Positions 1 to 9,092 of a stretch of DNA of 64,000 nt are shown piece by piece (position 1 is the first letter of the stretch; each line of letters starts with the position of its first letter). The stretch is taken from positions 2,842,501 through 2,906,500 of the forward strand of contig NZ_CP130558.2 of assembly GCF_030534315.2 (NCBI RefSeq). The letters are read 5' to 3'. The stretch comes from Thermoanaerobacterium sp. CMT5567-10 (GTDB taxonomy: Bacteria; Bacillota; Thermoanaerobacteria; Thermoanaerobacterales; Thermoanaerobacteraceae). The position numbers were made by a program, and so were the translations under genes. Below the pieces are notes generated by a model. That model did not search any database. It was given only the letters and a program-made list of their open reading frames with translations, and was not told the origin of the DNA.

Positions 1-271
1 TACAGTTGTAAAAGAGATAAGCGATCCAAGACTTCCTACATTAAGAGGAAAACTTAAGGCAAAGAAGATGGAGATACCAGTATGGGGGCCAAAAAATATT
101 AATGCAGATGAAGAAAACCTCGGCCTTAAAGGGTCACCTACAAGGGTTGTAAAAATATTTACACCTAAGGTTACAAGGGAAGGCGAAAAAATAGTTGTAA
201 AAGACGAGAAAACGTTAAACGAAGCAGTGGACAAAATCATGGACTACCTTATTAAGAAAGAGTTTATTTAG
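1..271 (+). CDS. etfB: Electron transfer flavoprotein beta subunit, C-terminal part (lactate dehydrogenase-associated)
   Basis: The reading frame is open from base 2, so the start lies before the window. The visible 90 residues end an EtfB: they carry the 'NLGLKGSPT' loop that also occurs in the complete EtfB at 6381-7163. EtfB and EtfA form the FAD heterodimer that passes electrons between a flavin dehydrogenase, NAD(H) and ferredoxin. It sits 27 bases before etfA, which overlaps a glycolate-oxidase-type lactate dehydrogenase gene. By analogy with the Acetobacterium lct operon this pair probably serves lactate oxidation rather than butyryl-CoA dehydrogenase. Truncation is only due to the window edge. 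Confidence 0.9.
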   Translation, partial: TVVKEISDPRLPTLRGKLKAKKMEIPVWGPKNINADEENLGLKGSPTRVVKIFTPKVTREGEKIVVKDEKTLNEAVDKIMDYLIKKEFI

Positions 272-298
272 AAAACTTGATGAAAGGGTGAATAATAA

Positions 299-1312
299 AT
301 GGGTGAAGTTTGGACATTAGCAGAATTTAGGCACGGGGAACTTAGCAGTGTATCATATGAGCTTTTAAATAGAGGCAAAAATCTTTCACAGAAATTAGAT
401 ACGGCATTAGCATCAGTTATTTTGGGTTATGACATCAAAAAAGAGGATATTGATGAACTTATTGCAAGAGGTGCAGATAAAGTTTACGTGGTAGATGACA
501 AAAACCTTGAAAATTTTCTTGTTGAATCATATGCAAATGTTTTGATAGCACTACTTGACGAATATAAGCCGGACATTTTTATAGCAGCAGCGACAACAAC
601 AGGAAGAACCTTGATGCCATATGTTGCAGTAAGGAAGAAGACAGGTCTTACAGCTGATTGTACGGTTTTAGATATTGAGGAAGGAACAGGAAATTTGCTT
701 CAGACAAGGCCGGCTATTGGTGGTAATATCTTAGCAACAATAAAGACACCTAATACGAGGCCGCAAATGGCAACTGTAAGACCCCACTCAATGAAGCCGG
801 CAATACCCGACAAAAATCGCAACGGCGAGGTTATTTATAAAAAATACGATGAAAGCCTATTTAAAACAAAATCGAAATATTTGAGATTTATTAAAGATGA
901 ATCACAGCAAGTAACAGTACAGGATGCCAAGGTAATTGTTGCAGGCGGCAAAGGTGTAGGCAAGGAGGAAAATTTTGCAATAATTGATGAGCTTGCAGAA
1001 CTTCTTGGCGGTGCTGTTGGCGCATCCCGTGATGTTGTCGATAGGGGTTGGAAGACATATCCGCATCAAATTGGTTTAAGCGGTAAAACGGTTTCACCAG
1101 CTTTGTATATTGCAGCAGGCATTTCGGGTGCTGTGCAGCATATAGCTGGTATGCAGACATCAGAAAATATTATCGCTATAAATAAAGATCCCGATGCACA
1201 GATATTTCATCTTGCAAACCTTGGAATAGTTGGAGACTTGAATGAAGTATTACCGCTTTTGATAGAGAGAATAAAGGAATACAAGGCAAAGGAGGCTTCA
1301 GCAAATGTATAA
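299..1312 (+). CDS. etfA: Electron transfer flavoprotein alpha subunit (lactate dehydrogenase-associated)
   Basis: 337 residues. The C-terminal FAD domain has the typical 'GAVGASRDVVDRGW', 'GLSGKTVSP' and 'GISGAVQHIAGM' stretches and the 'AINKDPDAQIF' end. It closely parallels the second EtfA at 7176-8168, so the genome holds at least two Etf pairs. The start ATG follows a GAAAGGGTGA ribosome-binding site. The stop overlaps the dehydrogenase gene by 8 bases, which suggests translational coupling and a stable EtfAB-dehydrogenase complex. The protein begins directly with the EtfA fold ('MGEVWTLAEF'), so the N-terminal two-[4Fe-4S] extension I recall in Acetobacterium LctC and CarE is absent. 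EtfA identity is secure; the lactate link is inferred from neighbours. Confidence 0.93.
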   Translation: MGEVWTLAEFRHGELSSVSYELLNRGKNLSQKLDTALASVILGYDIKKEDIDELIARGADKVYVVDDKNLENFLVESYANVLIALLDEYKPDIFIAAATTTGRTLMPYVAVRKKTGLTADCTVLDIEEGTGNLLQTRPAIGGNILATIKTPNTRPQMATVRPHSMKPAIPDKNRNGEVIYKKYDESLFKTKSKYLRFIKDESQQVTVQDAKVIVAGGKGVGKEENFAIIDELAELLGGAVGASRDVVDRGWKTYPHQIGLSGKTVSPALYIAAGISGAVQHIAGMQTSENIIAINKDPDAQIFHLANLGIVGDLNEVLPLLIERIKEYKAKEASANV

Positions 1313-2717
1313 TAAAGTGACACCTGAAATCGTAGATGAACTGATTGAGATAGTAGGCAATAAAAATGTTATTTACAATAACTTCGATGCTATGGAGGCA
1401 TACTCACACGACGAAGTAGCGGAGAAATCCTATGCACATATGCCGGATGTTGTCGTAAAACCATCGTCGGCAGAAGAAATTTCAAAGATAATGAAACTTG
1501 CGAATAAATACAAGATTCCAGTTACGCCGAGAGGTGCTGGCAGTGGTCTATCAGGTGGTGCAGTACCTGTTGAAGGCGGCATTGTTCTATCAGTCGAAAA
1601 GATGAACAAGATTCTTGAGATAGACAAAGATAATTTAATGGCGGTTGTAGAACCCGGTGTTGTTACTAATGAAATAAATAATGTAATTAAAGATGATGGA
1701 CTTTTTTACGCTGGATATCCGATGAGTGTTGAGACATGCTATGTAGGCGGCAATGTTGCAGAAAATGCAGGCGGCGGAAGAGCTGTTAAATACGGCGTTA
1801 CAGGAAGGTATATTTATGGACTTGAAGTTGTGACGCCGACAGGGGAGATTTTACACCTTGGTGGAAAACGTATGAAGGATGTTACAGGATATGACCTTAT
1901 ACATCTTATGGTAGGTTCTGAAGGAACACTTGGAATATTTACGAAGATATATATAAAATTAATGCCCCTTCCGCAGTCAAAGGTAGATTTATTGGTTCTT
2001 TTTAAAGATATAGATACGGCAATTAAGATAGTACCTAAAATAATGACATTTGGAAGGATTATACCGACATCAATCGAATTCATGGACGACCTTTCATTTA
2101 AGACTTCTTGTAAATACCTTAATGAAAAGATACCATTTGAAGAAGCAGGTGCTATGCTTCTCATTGAGCTTGACGGGAACAGCAAAGCAGAGCTGGAAGA
2201 ACAGTATGAAGTAATAGGAAATCTTTGCATGGAAAATGGAGCAATTGAAGTATATATCGCAGATAATGCTACGACATCTGAGAGGATATGGAAGATTAGA
2301 AGAAATATTGCTGAAGCTTGGAAGCAGTATAGCCCTGACCAGAGCCTTGAAGACGTCGTCGTTCCAATATCAGAAATACCAAAATTTATGGAAAAGGTTA
2401 GGAAGATATCTGAAAAATATGATGTACCTATACCTTGTTACGGTCATGCTGGTGATGGCAATATTCATGCAACCCCTGTAAAAAATCCTAAATTCACAAT
2501 GGAAGAATGGCTTGATATCTTGCACCACAAATTATTGCCGGAGCTCTACAAAGAAGTAATTAACTTAGGTGGCACAATAAGCGGTGAGCACGGTATTGGA
2601 CACAAGAGAAGAGAGTTTATGTCTATGGCATTAGAGCCAGCACAAATCGAAGTTATGAGAGCTATTAAGAGAGCACTTGATCCAAATTATATATTGAACC
2701 CTGGTAAAGTTATATAG
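1305..2717 (+). CDS. lctD: FAD-binding lactate/2-hydroxyacid dehydrogenase (GlcD/LctD type)
   Basis: 470 residues, the usual length for this family. An N-terminal FAD_binding_4 domain (about residues 40-215) includes 'PRGAGSGLSGGA'. The C-terminal FAD-oxidase domain has 'CYGHAGDGNIH' and 'SGEHGIGHKRREF', the family's active-site and metal-site stretches. It oxidises a 2-hydroxyacid, most likely D-lactate, and gives the electrons to the EtfAB encoded just upstream. Followed 23 bases later by a lactate racemase gene, which makes lactate the likely substrate. In Acetobacterium the equivalent complex uses ferredoxin oxidation to drive NAD reduction with lactate; whether this one does is inferred. 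Glycolate cannot be excluded as substrate. Confidence 0.85.
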   Translation: MYNKVTPEIVDELIEIVGNKNVIYNNFDAMEAYSHDEVAEKSYAHMPDVVVKPSSAEEISKIMKLANKYKIPVTPRGAGSGLSGGAVPVEGGIVLSVEKMNKILEIDKDNLMAVVEPGVVTNEINNVIKDDGLFYAGYPMSVETCYVGGNVAENAGGGRAVKYGVTGRYIYGLEVVTPTGEILHLGGKRMKDVTGYDLIHLMVGSEGTLGIFTKIYIKLMPLPQSKVDLLVLFKDIDTAIKIVPKIMTFGRIIPTSIEFMDDLSFKTSCKYLNEKIPFEEAGAMLLIELDGNSKAELEEQYEVIGNLCMENGAIEVYIADNATTSERIWKIRRNIAEAWKQYSPDQSLEDVVVPISEIPKFMEKVRKISEKYDVPIPCYGHAGDGNIHATPVKNPKFTMEEWLDILHHKLLPELYKEVINLGGTISGEHGIGHKRREFMSMALEPAQIEVMRAIKRALDPNYILNPGKVI

Positions 2718-2740
2718 AATACTATTTTGGAGATGGTTCT

Positions 2741-4021
2741 ATGGCAAATATAGAAATTCCTTATGGCAAAAGCAAATTAGCTTTTGATTTACCAGATGAG
2801 AGAATCCAGGGTATACTAAGGTCAAAGGCTGGAAGCTATAAGGTAAATATGTCAGAAGAAGATATAGTTAAGAGGGCATTAGAGAATCCAATAGGAACAA
2901 AAAGGCTTCAAGACCTTGCGGAAGGTAAGAAAAACATTGTAATCATAACAAGCGACCACACAAGGCCTGTACCGAGCAAAATTACATTACCATTGCTTCT
3001 CGATGAAATAAGAAAGAAGAACAAAAGTGCTAATATAAAGATTTTAATTGCAACAGGATTTCACAGAGGAACGACATTGCAGGAAATGAAAGCAAAATTC
3101 GGTGAAGATCTCGTTGAAAATGAACAATTTGTAGTTCATGACTCGAGAAATAGTGAAGACATGGAATTGATAGGTACATTGCCATCAGGCGGTAAACTAG
3201 AAATAAATAAATTGGCAGTGGAAGCAGACTTGTTAGTTGCCGAAGGCTTTATAGAACCCCACTTTTTTGCGGGGTTCTCCGGTGGAAGAAAAAGTATCCT
3301 GCCCGGAATAGCCAGCGCTCAATGTATCTTGGCAAACCATTGCTCTGAATTTATCAAAAACCCGTATGCTAGAACAGGTGTTTTAGAAAATAACCCAATA
3401 CACAGAGACATGATCTATGCAGCAGAAAAAGCTAACCTCGCATTTATCTTAAATGTCGTCATAGACTCAGACCACAAAATAGTAAATGCATTTGCTGGCC
3501 ACAGGGAAATGGCCCATAACAAAGGGTGCGAATTCGTAAGTTCTCTTGCAACAGTAAACGCAGAACCCACAGATATTGTTATAACATCAAATGGAGGCTA
3601 TCCTCTTGATCAAAATATCTATCAGGCAGTAAAAGGGATGACTGCCGGTGAGGCTGCATGTAAAGACGGCGGTGTCATAATCATTGCTGCAGAATGTGCC
3701 GATGGTCATGGAGGAGAAGAATTTTACAGATGGTTTAAGGAATCCAAAGACCCACAAGATGTGATGAATAAAATTCTTTCGAGGGGCCGGAACGAGACGC
3801 TTCCTGACCAATGGGAAGCACAGATATTAGCCCGAATTCTAATGAAACATGAAGTCATCATGGTGACAGATAGCAAAAACTATGGATATGTAAAAGATAT
3901 GTTCATGACACCGGCAAAGGATTTAGGTGAAGCGTTAAAAATTGCAGAAAGCATTGTTAACAATAGTTCTAAGATAAATGTAATACCAGATGGAGTATCA
4001 GTTATTGTAAGGGAAAAATAA
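2741..4021 (+). CDS. larA: Nickel-dependent lactate racemase LarA
   Basis: 426 residues, close to the Lactobacillus plantarum enzyme. It interconverts L- and D-lactate with a nickel-pincer nucleotide bound to a lysine. Residues equivalent to the known functional ones fall at the same numbers as I recall for L. plantarum: Asp72 and Arg75 in 'SDHTRPVPS', His108 in 'GFHRG', His174 in 'EPHFF', Lys184 in 'GGRKS' (cofactor lysine), His200 and Lys298. The active site therefore looks intact. It follows the lactate dehydrogenase gene by 23 bases with ribosome-binding site GGAGATGG, and probably lets the D-specific dehydrogenase use L-lactate. The cofactor genes larB, larC and larE are not in the window. 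Confidence 0.9.
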   Translation: MANIEIPYGKSKLAFDLPDERIQGILRSKAGSYKVNMSEEDIVKRALENPIGTKRLQDLAEGKKNIVIITSDHTRPVPSKITLPLLLDEIRKKNKSANIKILIATGFHRGTTLQEMKAKFGEDLVENEQFVVHDSRNSEDMELIGTLPSGGKLEINKLAVEADLLVAEGFIEPHFFAGFSGGRKSILPGIASAQCILANHCSEFIKNPYARTGVLENNPIHRDMIYAAEKANLAFILNVVIDSDHKIVNAFAGHREMAHNKGCEFVSSLATVNAEPTDIVITSNGGYPLDQNIYQAVKGMTAGEAACKDGGVIIIAAECADGHGGEEFYRWFKESKDPQDVMNKILSRGRNETLPDQWEAQILARILMKHEVIMVTDSKNYGYVKDMFMTPAKDLGEALKIAESIVNNSSKINVIPDGVSVIVREK

Positions 4022-4401
4022 ATACGCTGTCAATTTAAAATGACAGATAATTTTAAGGTTAATTTTTGTACTAACATTATTTCACAAATTCTTTAAAAAT
4101 TCTGCTCTTATAATTTTCATTGGTGGTTTGTAAGAGGTTTAAATTAAGCCTTTTACAAATCACTTAGCTTACTAATATAAATATTATTTTTCATTAAGTT
4201 ACACTCTAGTAGTGTAATTTTGAGGTATTAGTTGATTAAAAATTAACAAAAATTACTTGCATCTTGCGGTTAATAGGTATATAATAAATTTGAAATTGAT
4301 AAAAACATAACAAATACCTGATTTAAAAGCAATTCATTTTAGCTTGTTATCTGGCTTTTTTGCTTGCTGATGGCTATAAAATTATGTAAAGGAGGATTTC
4401 A
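4022..4401 (+). other. Intergenic region between larA and crt with hairpins and the crt promoter
   Basis: 380 bases without a gene. After larA there is a weak CTGTCA/TGACAG hairpin (4027-4046). A stronger 15-bp palindrome with two G-U pairs occupies 4123-4137 and 4149-4163. A short ACACT/AGTGT hairpin lies at 4201-4215. The rest carries the crt promoter and two Rex-like operators, listed separately. No ORF with a ribosome-binding site was seen. Confidence 0.6.
4232..4313 (+). promoter_or_regulatory. crt-operon promoter flanked by two Rex-like operators
   Basis: The -35 TTGCAT (4257-4262) and -10 TATAAT (4280-4285) are separated by 17 bases. An 18-bp site, TTGATTA-N4-TTAACAA (4232-4249), lies just upstream of the -35. 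A second, TTGATAA-N4-ATAACAA (4296-4313), lies just past the expected transcription start. The clostridial Rex consensus is TTGTTAA-N4-TTAACAA; the sites match 12 of 14 defined positions each. Rex is encoded at 11990-12649. Binding would block the promoter at low NADH and release it when NADH is high, as expected for an NADH-consuming pathway. Confidence 0.75.
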
Positions 4402-5184
4402 ATGGATTTTAATAATGTTTTATTAAATAAGGATGATGGGATAGCTCTCATCATTATAAATCGTCCAAAGGCTTTAAATGCATTAAACTATGAGACACTA
4501 AAAGAGTTAGATAGTGTGCTTGATATAGTTGAAAATGATAAAGAGATAAAAGTTTTAATTATAACTGGCAGCGGTGAAAAAGCCTTCGTTGCAGGTGCTG
4601 ATATAGCTGAGATGAGTAATATGACACCACTTGAAGCGAAGAAGTTCTCTCTTTATGGACAGAAAGTATTTAGGAAGATAGAAATGCTAAGTAAGCCTGT
4701 TATAGCAGCGGTAAATGGTTTTGCACTTGGTGGTGGATGCGAGCTTTCTATGGCATGTGACATACGTATTGCAAGTAAAAATGCAAAATTTGGTCAACCT
4801 GAAGTAGGACTTGGAATAATACCTGGCTTTTCAGGAACTCAAAGATTACCACGTCTTATAGGCACTTCTAAAGCTAAAGAGCTTATTTTCACAGGTGACA
4901 TGATAAATTCTGATGAAGCATATAAAATAGGCCTTATATCTAAAGTTGTTGAACTATCTGATCTCATTGAAGAAGCAAAAAAACTCGCGAAAAAAATGAT
5001 GTCAAAAAGTCAAATAGCAATTTCACTTGCGAAAGAATCAATAAATAAGGGTATAGAAACAGATATTGAAACAGGTAATACAATAGAAGCCGAAGATTTT
5101 TCGCTATGTTTTGCAGCGAATGATCAAAAAGAAGGTATGAGTGCATTTTTAGAGAAAAGATCACCTAACTTTGAAAGCAAATAA
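4402..5184 (+). CDS. crt: 3-Hydroxybutyryl-CoA dehydratase (crotonase)
   Basis: 260 residues, the normal crotonase length. It dehydrates 3-hydroxybutyryl-CoA to crotonyl-CoA. The oxyanion-hole stretches 'FVAGADIAEM' and 'GFALGGGCELSMA' are present. The two catalytic glutamates are Glu114 ('GGGCE') and Glu134 ('GQPEVGLG'). First gene of the butyryl-CoA operon; AGGAGGATTT precedes the ATG. Bcd follows after 40 bases. The start is not in doubt because no in-frame upstream codon has a better ribosome-binding site. Confidence 0.95.
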   Translation: MDFNNVLLNKDDGIALIIINRPKALNALNYETLKELDSVLDIVENDKEIKVLIITGSGEKAFVAGADIAEMSNMTPLEAKKFSLYGQKVFRKIEMLSKPVIAAVNGFALGGGCELSMACDIRIASKNAKFGQPEVGLGIIPGFSGTQRLPRLIGTSKAKELIFTGDMINSDEAYKIGLISKVVELSDLIEEAKKLAKKMMSKSQIAISLAKESINKGIETDIETGNTIEAEDFSLCFAANDQKEGMSAFLEKRSPNFESK

Positions 5185-5224
5185 TGAAAAATTGCTATAA
5201 ATTTATCAATAAGGAGGTAGTTTC

Positions 5225-6367
5225 ATGGATTTTTCATTAACAAAGGAGCAAGAAATGGTGAGGCGAGTTGTACGAGAATTTGCTGAAAAAGAAGTTGCTC
5301 CAAAAGCAAAAGAAATAGATCAAACAGAGGAGTTTCCATGGGATACAGTTAAGAAGATGGCCCAAAATGATATGATGGGTATACCATACCCGGAGGAGTA
5401 TGGTGGCGCTGGAGGAGATTACTTAAGCTATATCATAGCAGTTGAAGAGATATCAAGAGCTTGTGCTACGACTGGAGTAATTTTATCTGCTCATACTTCA
5501 TTGGGAAGTTTTCCAATATATCAATGGGGAACAGAAGAACAAAAAAGAAAATATCTAGTGCCACTTGCAAAAGGTGAAAAATTGGGCGCTTTTGGCCTTA
5601 CAGAACCTAACGCAGGTACAGATGCAGCTGGACAGCAGACAACTGCAGTATTAGATGGTGATCACTACGTATTAAACGGCTCAAAAATATTTATTACAAA
5701 CGGAGGAAAAGCTGACATATATATAATCTTTGCAATGACAGACAAATCAAAAGGCACAAGAGGCATTAGTGCATTTATAGTTGAGAAAGATTTTCCGGGT
5801 TTTAGCATTGGCAAAATTGAAGAAAAAATGGGTATAAGAGCTTCATCAACTGCCGAACTTGTGTTTGAAGATTGTATTGTACCAAAAGAAAATTTACTTG
5901 GTAAAGAAGGAGAAGGTTTTAAAATTGCGATGGCTACACTAGATGGTGGAAGAATAGGAATAGCAGCGCAAGCCCTTGGAATAGCTCAGGCTGCTTTAGA
6001 TGAAGAGATAAAATATGCAAAGGAAAGACAACAGTTTGGAAGACCAATTGGAAAATTTCAAGGCATTCAATGGTATATAGCTGATATGGCAACGAGAATA
6101 AATGCTTCAAGATGGCTTGTATACAATGCCGCTTGGAGAAAGCAGGTAGGTCTTCCGTACACAATGGAAGCCGCCATGGCAAAATTGCATGCTTCCGAAA
6201 CAGCAATGTTTGTAACGACAAAAACAGTTCAGATATTTGGCGGCTATGGCTTTACAAAAGATTATCCAGTGGAAAGATTTATGAGAGATGCAAAAATAAC
6301 AGAAATTTATGAAGGCACATCGGAAGTCCAGAAAATGGTTATTTCCGGTAACCTATTGAAAATGTAA
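5225..6367 (+). CDS. bcd: Butyryl-CoA dehydrogenase
   Basis: 380 residues, a full-length acyl-CoA dehydrogenase. It reduces crotonyl-CoA to butyryl-CoA with FAD. Visible family signatures are '[13 protein letters not shown]' and the C-terminal '[10 protein letters not shown]' with the probable catalytic base Glu363. The gene lies between crt and its own etfB-etfA pair (13 bases to etfB). That arrangement is typical of the electron-bifurcating Bcd-EtfAB complex, in which NADH reduces both crotonyl-CoA and ferredoxin. Bifurcation is inferred from context and known clostridial complexes. Ribosome-binding site AAGGAGG lies close before the ATG. Confidence 0.95.
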   Translation: MDFSLTKEQEMVRRVVREFAEKEVAPKAKEIDQTEEFPWDTVKKMAQNDMMGIPYPEEYGGAGGDYLSYIIAVEEISRACATTGVILSAHTSLGSFPIYQWGTEEQKRKYLVPLAKGEKLGAFGLTEPNAGTDAAGQQTTAVLDGDHYVLNGSKIFITNGGKADIYIIFAMTDKSKGTRGISAFIVEKDFPGFSIGKIEEKMGIRASSTAELVFEDCIVPKENLLGKEGEGFKIAMATLDGGRIGIAAQALGIAQAALDEEIKYAKERQQFGRPIGKFQGIQWYIADMATRINASRWLVYNAAWRKQVGLPYTMEAAMAKLHASETAMFVTTKTVQIFGGYGFTKDYPVERFMRDAKITEIYEGTSEVQKMVISGNLLKM

Positions 6368-6380
6368 GGAGGGCACACTT

Positions 6381-7163
6381 ATGAATATACTTGTTTTGAT
6401 TAAGCAGGTTCCGGATACGAACGAAGTTAGAATTGATCCTGTAACAAAGACACTTATACGTGAAGGTGTTCCAAGCATTATTAATCCTGATGACAAAAAT
6501 GCCTTAGAAGAAGCTATCAGGATAAGAGAAAAAGTCGGCGGAAAAGTAACTGTAATATCGATGGGACCAACACAAGCAGAAGTAGCATTACGTGAGGCTC
6601 TTGCTATGGGTGCTGATGAAGCATATCTTTTGACAGATAGAGCATTTGCAGGCGCAGACACTTATGCTACTGCAAAAGCACTATCAAAAGCAATTGAAAA
6701 GTTTCAGTACGACATTGTATTTTGCGGCAGACAGGCGATAGATGGCGATACTGCACAAGTTGGACCACAAATTGCAGAACAATTAGACATACCTCAGGTA
6801 ACATATGTAAGGAAGGTAGAAATAGAAGGAGACAAACTCATAGTTGAAAGAGCTCTTGAAGATGGATATGAAATCATTGAAGTTAAGACGCCAGTCTTAT
6901 TGACAGCTATTAAAGAACTTAATGTGCCTAGGTATCCTTCAATAAAAGGAATATTCAATGCTTACAATAAAAAAGAAGTTAAAATCTTAACTGCAGATGA
7001 TTTAGAAGTTGATAAAAATGAACTTGGACTAAAAGGTTCACCAACTAAGGTTGTAGCAACGTCAACTCCAAATACTGAAAGAGCTGGAGAAATATTTACT
7101 GGCAATATAAAAGAAGCTGTTCAGAATCTAGTTGAAAGATTAAACAGCAGACATGTGATATAG
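6381..7163 (+). CDS. etfB: Electron transfer flavoprotein beta subunit (Bcd partner)
   Basis: 260 residues, complete. It has the EtfB opening 'MNILVLIKQVPDTNEV', 'GRQAIDGDTAQVGPQ' and 'NELGLKGSPT'. EtfB binds the FAD/NADH side of the bifurcating Etf dimer. The start follows GGAGGG with ideal spacing, and etfA begins 12 bases after the stop. The C-terminal region resembles the partial EtfB at the left edge, so the two Etf sets are paralogous. Assigned to butyryl-CoA dehydrogenase because it sits directly after bcd. Confidence 0.95.
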   Translation: MNILVLIKQVPDTNEVRIDPVTKTLIREGVPSIINPDDKNALEEAIRIREKVGGKVTVISMGPTQAEVALREALAMGADEAYLLTDRAFAGADTYATAKALSKAIEKFQYDIVFCGRQAIDGDTAQVGPQIAEQLDIPQVTYVRKVEIEGDKLIVERALEDGYEIIEVKTPVLLTAIKELNVPRYPSIKGIFNAYNKKEVKILTADDLEVDKNELGLKGSPTKVVATSTPNTERAGEIFTGNIKEAVQNLVERLNSRHVI

Positions 7164-7175
7164 GAGGCGCGATGG

Positions 7176-8168
7176 ATGAACGATTATAAAGATATATGGA
7201 TTTTTGCAGAACAAAGAAATGGAAAACTTATGAATGTTGCCATCGAGATATTAGGTGAGGCAAGAAAGCTTGCAGACAAGAAAGGCGTTAATGTTGGAGC
7301 TGTTTTAATAGGGCACAATGTAGAAAATCTTTCAAAAGATCTTATAAGTTTTGGCGCTGACATAGTTTATGTTGTAGACAATCCTCTTCTTTCAAATTAC
7401 ACAACCGAGGGCTATGCAAAGGCAATATCTGAGCTTGCAAAAGAGTATAAACCAGAAGTCATACTCTATGGAGCAACTTTTATAGGTCGTGATCTTGCAC
7501 CGAGGATAGCATCTAGACTTATGACAGGGCTTACTGCAGATTGTACAGGGCTAGATATTGACGAAAATGGACTGCTACTGCAAACAAGGCCGGCATTTGG
7601 AGGAAACTTAATGGCAACAATAAAATGTCCAGACAAAAGACCACAGATGTCGACAGTAAGGCCTGGAGTCATGAAAAGAGCTATTAGAGATGATACAAGA
7701 GATGGAAAAGTAATTAAATTTGATGCTGATATTAATGAAAGTGATATAAGAACTAAGATATTGAGCATAGCAAAAGAAGCAAAAAATGTAGTGAACCTTG
7801 AAGAAGCTGACATTATCGTTTCAGGCGGACGTGGAATTGGAGGACCTGATGGATTTAACATCATAAAAGAACTTGCAGACGTACTGGGAGGCGTGGTTGG
7901 CGCATCTCGTGCAACAGTTGATGCTGGGTGGATAACATCAGACCATCAAGTTGGCCAGACAGGTAAGACAGTTAGACCAAAGCTGTACATTGCTTGCGGA
8001 ATTAGTGGTGCAATACAGCATTTAGCAGGTATGAGCAACTCAGGTACTATTGTCGCAATAAATAAAAATCCTGACGCGCCGATTTTCAAATTTGCTGATT
8101 ACGGCATAGTCGGGGATTTATTCAAAGTAATACCAGTATTAATAGAGGAAATCAAAAAGTTAAAATAA
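7176..8168 (+). CDS. etfA: Electron transfer flavoprotein alpha subunit (Bcd partner)
   Basis: 330 residues. FAD-domain stretches 'GVVGASRATVDAGW', 'QTGKTVRPKLYIA' and 'GISGAIQHLAGM' mark it as EtfA. It partners the preceding EtfB and serves butyryl-CoA dehydrogenase. The start ATG at 7176 lies 8 bases after GGAGG. An ATG four bases earlier is out of frame. Like the EtfA at 299-1312 it has no N-terminal ferredoxin domain. Confidence 0.95.
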   Translation: MNDYKDIWIFAEQRNGKLMNVAIEILGEARKLADKKGVNVGAVLIGHNVENLSKDLISFGADIVYVVDNPLLSNYTTEGYAKAISELAKEYKPEVILYGATFIGRDLAPRIASRLMTGLTADCTGLDIDENGLLLQTRPAFGGNLMATIKCPDKRPQMSTVRPGVMKRAIRDDTRDGKVIKFDADINESDIRTKILSIAKEAKNVVNLEEADIIVSGGRGIGGPDGFNIIKELADVLGGVVGASRATVDAGWITSDHQVGQTGKTVRPKLYIACGISGAIQHLAGMSNSGTIVAINKNPDAPIFKFADYGIVGDLFKVIPVLIEEIKKLK

Positions 8169-8225
8169 AGGCAGCTGATCAGTTTGACAGTTGACCTTAA
8201 TAAAAATAAAAAGGAGTGTGTTTTT

Positions 8226-9071
8226 ATGCAAAAGATTTGTGTAATAGGTGCTGGAACAATGGGCTCAGGCATCGCTCAAGTATTTGCACAAAATGGCTTT
8301 GAAGTAATTTTACGCGATATTGATATGAAGTTCGTAGAAAAAGGATTTGGCACAATTGAAAAAAATTTACAAAGAAATGTTGACAAAGGGAAAATTACAG
8401 CAGATGAGAAAAACGAAATTTTAAGCAGAATCAGAGGTACAACAAATTTGGAAGACGCAAAAGAAGCAGATTTTGTAGTTGAAGCGGCTATAGAAAATAT
8501 GGATCTCAAGAAACAAATATTCAAAGAGCTAGATGAAATATGCAAAATGGAAACAATCCTTGCGTCAAATACATCATCACTATCCATAACAGAAATAGCA
8601 AGTGCGACAAAAAGACCTGAGAAAGTCATAGGAATGCATTTCTTCAACCCAGTTCCAGTAATGAAACTTGTTGAAGTCATAAAAGGATTAAAGACATCAG
8701 AGCAAACATTTAATGTCGTCAGAGAATTGGCTTTAAAAGTAGACAAAACACCTATAGAGGTCAAAGAAGCACCTGGATTTGTTGTAAATAGGATTTTAAT
8801 CCCAATGATTAATGAAGCAATTGGAATACTTGCCGATGGTGTTGCAACTGCAGAAGACATAGATGAAGCTATGAAACTTGGTGCAAATCATCCAATAGGA
8901 CCTTTGGCATTGTCTGATTTGATAGGCAATGACGTCGTTCTTGCTATAATGAATGTGCTTTATGAAGAGTACGGCGATTCGAAATACAGACCACATCCAC
9001 TTCTAAAAAAGATGGTAAGAGGCGGATTGCTGGGTAGAAAAACTGGCAAAGGTTTCTTTGAATACAAATAA
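8226..9071 (+). CDS. hbd: 3-Hydroxybutyryl-CoA dehydrogenase
   Basis: 281 residues. It reduces acetoacetyl-CoA to 3-hydroxybutyryl-CoA with NAD(P)H. The Rossmann loop '[13 protein letters not shown]' opens the protein, and the His138-Glu150 dyad is visible in '[15 protein letters not shown]'. The frame is open upstream to a TTG at 8184, but AAGGAG at 8211-8216 places the start at ATG 8226, which also gives the standard N-terminus 'MQKICVIG'. Located between etfA and the thiolase in the butyryl-CoA operon. Confidence 0.95.
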   Translation: MQKICVIGAGTMGSGIAQVFAQNGFEVILRDIDMKFVEKGFGTIEKNLQRNVDKGKITADEKNEILSRIRGTTNLEDAKEADFVVEAAIENMDLKKQIFKELDEICKMETILASNTSSLSITEIASATKRPEKVIGMHFFNPVPVMKLVEVIKGLKTSEQTFNVVRELALKVDKTPIEVKEAPGFVVNRILIPMINEAIGILADGVATAEDIDEAMKLGANHPIGPLALSDLIGNDVVLAIMNVLYEEYGDSKYRPHPLLKKMVRGGLLGRKTGKGFFEYK

Positions 9072-9092
9072 TCTTTTAAGGAGGAGAATATC

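Noticed and set aside
8276-8860. 194-codon minus-strand open frame inside hbd
   Set aside because: Shadow of a highly conserved coding frame.
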